Source: Phoenicibacter congonensis (GTDB taxonomy: Bacteria; Actinomycetota; Coriobacteriia; Coriobacteriales; Eggerthellaceae). Taken from it: a stretch of DNA of 5,155 nt. The notes under the pieces were generated by a model. It made no database searches, was not told where the DNA came from, and saw nothing but the letters and a program-made list of their open reading frames with translations. The stretch is from contig JAUMVS010000111.1 of NCBI GenBank assembly GCA_030530045.1, positions 1-5,155 of the forward strand, given 5' to 3'. The position numbers and the translations under genes were made by a program. Shown one piece after another: positions 4,862 to 5,155 of the stretch (positions within the stretch are counted from its first letter, which is position 1; the number at the start of each line of letters is the position of its first letter).

Positions 4862-5155
4862 AGAAAGAAAAGCTGCCCGCCGAGCTGTGGGATAAAATGC
4901 ATTATCTTTTCCGTGACTTTAACGACAGAATGGTTCATCTCGAGCTGTGCTACGACTTTGTTCCGGACATAGACATCCTTAAAAAAGTGATAATCTGCTT
5001 TTTTGAAAAAGCGCCCGTTTTTCATTCGAGCTTTACCGACAACCGTATTTCGCCCTACTGGACCGTGCACGACTATGACATAAACGATATTCTCACGGTG
5101 GAATATACGGACGAGCCGCAAAGGCGTGCGGATGAGTTCCTGATTCGGTATATTC
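4858..5155 (+). CDS. Condensation/acyltransferase-like protein, N-terminal part (cut by window end)
   Basis: The frame opened by the ATG at 4858 has no stop through the window end, giving 99 visible codons. The N-terminus has the feel of the CoA-dependent acyltransferase/condensation-domain superfamily (alcohol acetyltransferases, PapA5-like proteins, NRPS condensation domains): an opening LWDKMHYLF, then a strand with HLELCYDF, then DIDILKKVIICFFEKAPVFHSSF, which matches the family pattern of a helix followed by a buried Pro and a strand. The decisive HHxxxD motif normally falls about 130-150 residues in and lies outside the window, so the assignment is inference. Such enzymes transfer an acyl group from CoA or a carrier to an alcohol or amine. 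The 4-bp overlap and internal GGAGG tie its translation to the membrane protein, which may anchor it or handle its lipid substrate. Confidence 0.65.
   Translation, partial: MKKEKLPAELWDKMHYLFRDFNDRMVHLELCYDFVPDIDILKKVIICFFEKAPVFHSSFTDNRISPYWTVHDYDINDILTVEYTDEPQRRADEFLIRYI

Noticed and set aside
4837..5121. 94-codon minus-strand ORF opposite the acyltransferase-like gene
   Set aside because: The plus frame is open to the window end with GGAGG and an ATGA overlap and looks like a known superfamily; the minus ORF does not.
1..5155. CRISPR arrays, insertion sequences, tRNA or rRNA genes and long direct repeats
   Set aside because: I looked for regularly spaced repeats, transposase-like motifs, terminal inverted repeats and tRNA-like cloverleaf arms and saw none.

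Overview
The window looks like a chromosomal segment of a low-to-moderate GC Firmicute, most likely a gut-type clostridium (Oscillospiraceae/Lachnospiraceae-like). The evidence is near-consensus sigma-A promoters with 17-bp spacers, strong GGAGG-type ribosome binding sites, AT-rich intergenic DNA between roughly balanced coding DNA, and clostridial-looking protein families. This assignment is inference; there is no rRNA or other marker gene.

Layout, left to right. Positions 1-282 hold no convincing gene. This flank has short inverted and direct repeats and may be part of a dispersed non-coding element. Three genes follow on the minus strand, read from right to left: a 12-helix MATE-family efflux transporter (2607-3938), a beta-lactamase-fold serine hydrolase (1619-2491) and an FAD-dependent oxidoreductase of the geranylgeranyl-reductase/aromatic-hydroxylase type (283-1587). 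The MATE gene has its own promoter. The serine hydrolase has a second near-consensus promoter and a short leader with a hairpin at its probable 5' end, and it probably forms a two-gene operon with the oxidoreductase 31 bp downstream. No strong GC-rich terminator separates the MATE gene from the hydrolase, so read-through is possible.

On the plus strand, divergent from the MATE gene, lie a six-helix membrane protein of unknown function (4061-4861) and, overlapping it by 4 bp, the start of a condensation/acyltransferase-like protein cut by the window edge (4858-5155). The 122-bp divergent intergenic region carries opposing promoters and a 10-bp palindrome (ACAATATTGT), with a 9/10 copy 22 bp away inside the MATE promoter. 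This arrangement suggests joint control by a DNA-binding regulator not encoded here.

No mobile element, CRISPR array, tRNA or rRNA is visible. The features that the genes do not explain are the control region between the divergent genes, the leader structure before the serine hydrolase, two terminator-like hairpins inside coding sequences on the transcribed strand, and the unexplained left flank. A shared pathway (export plus acyl transfer plus hydrolysis plus redox chemistry on a small molecule or lipid) is possible but speculative.
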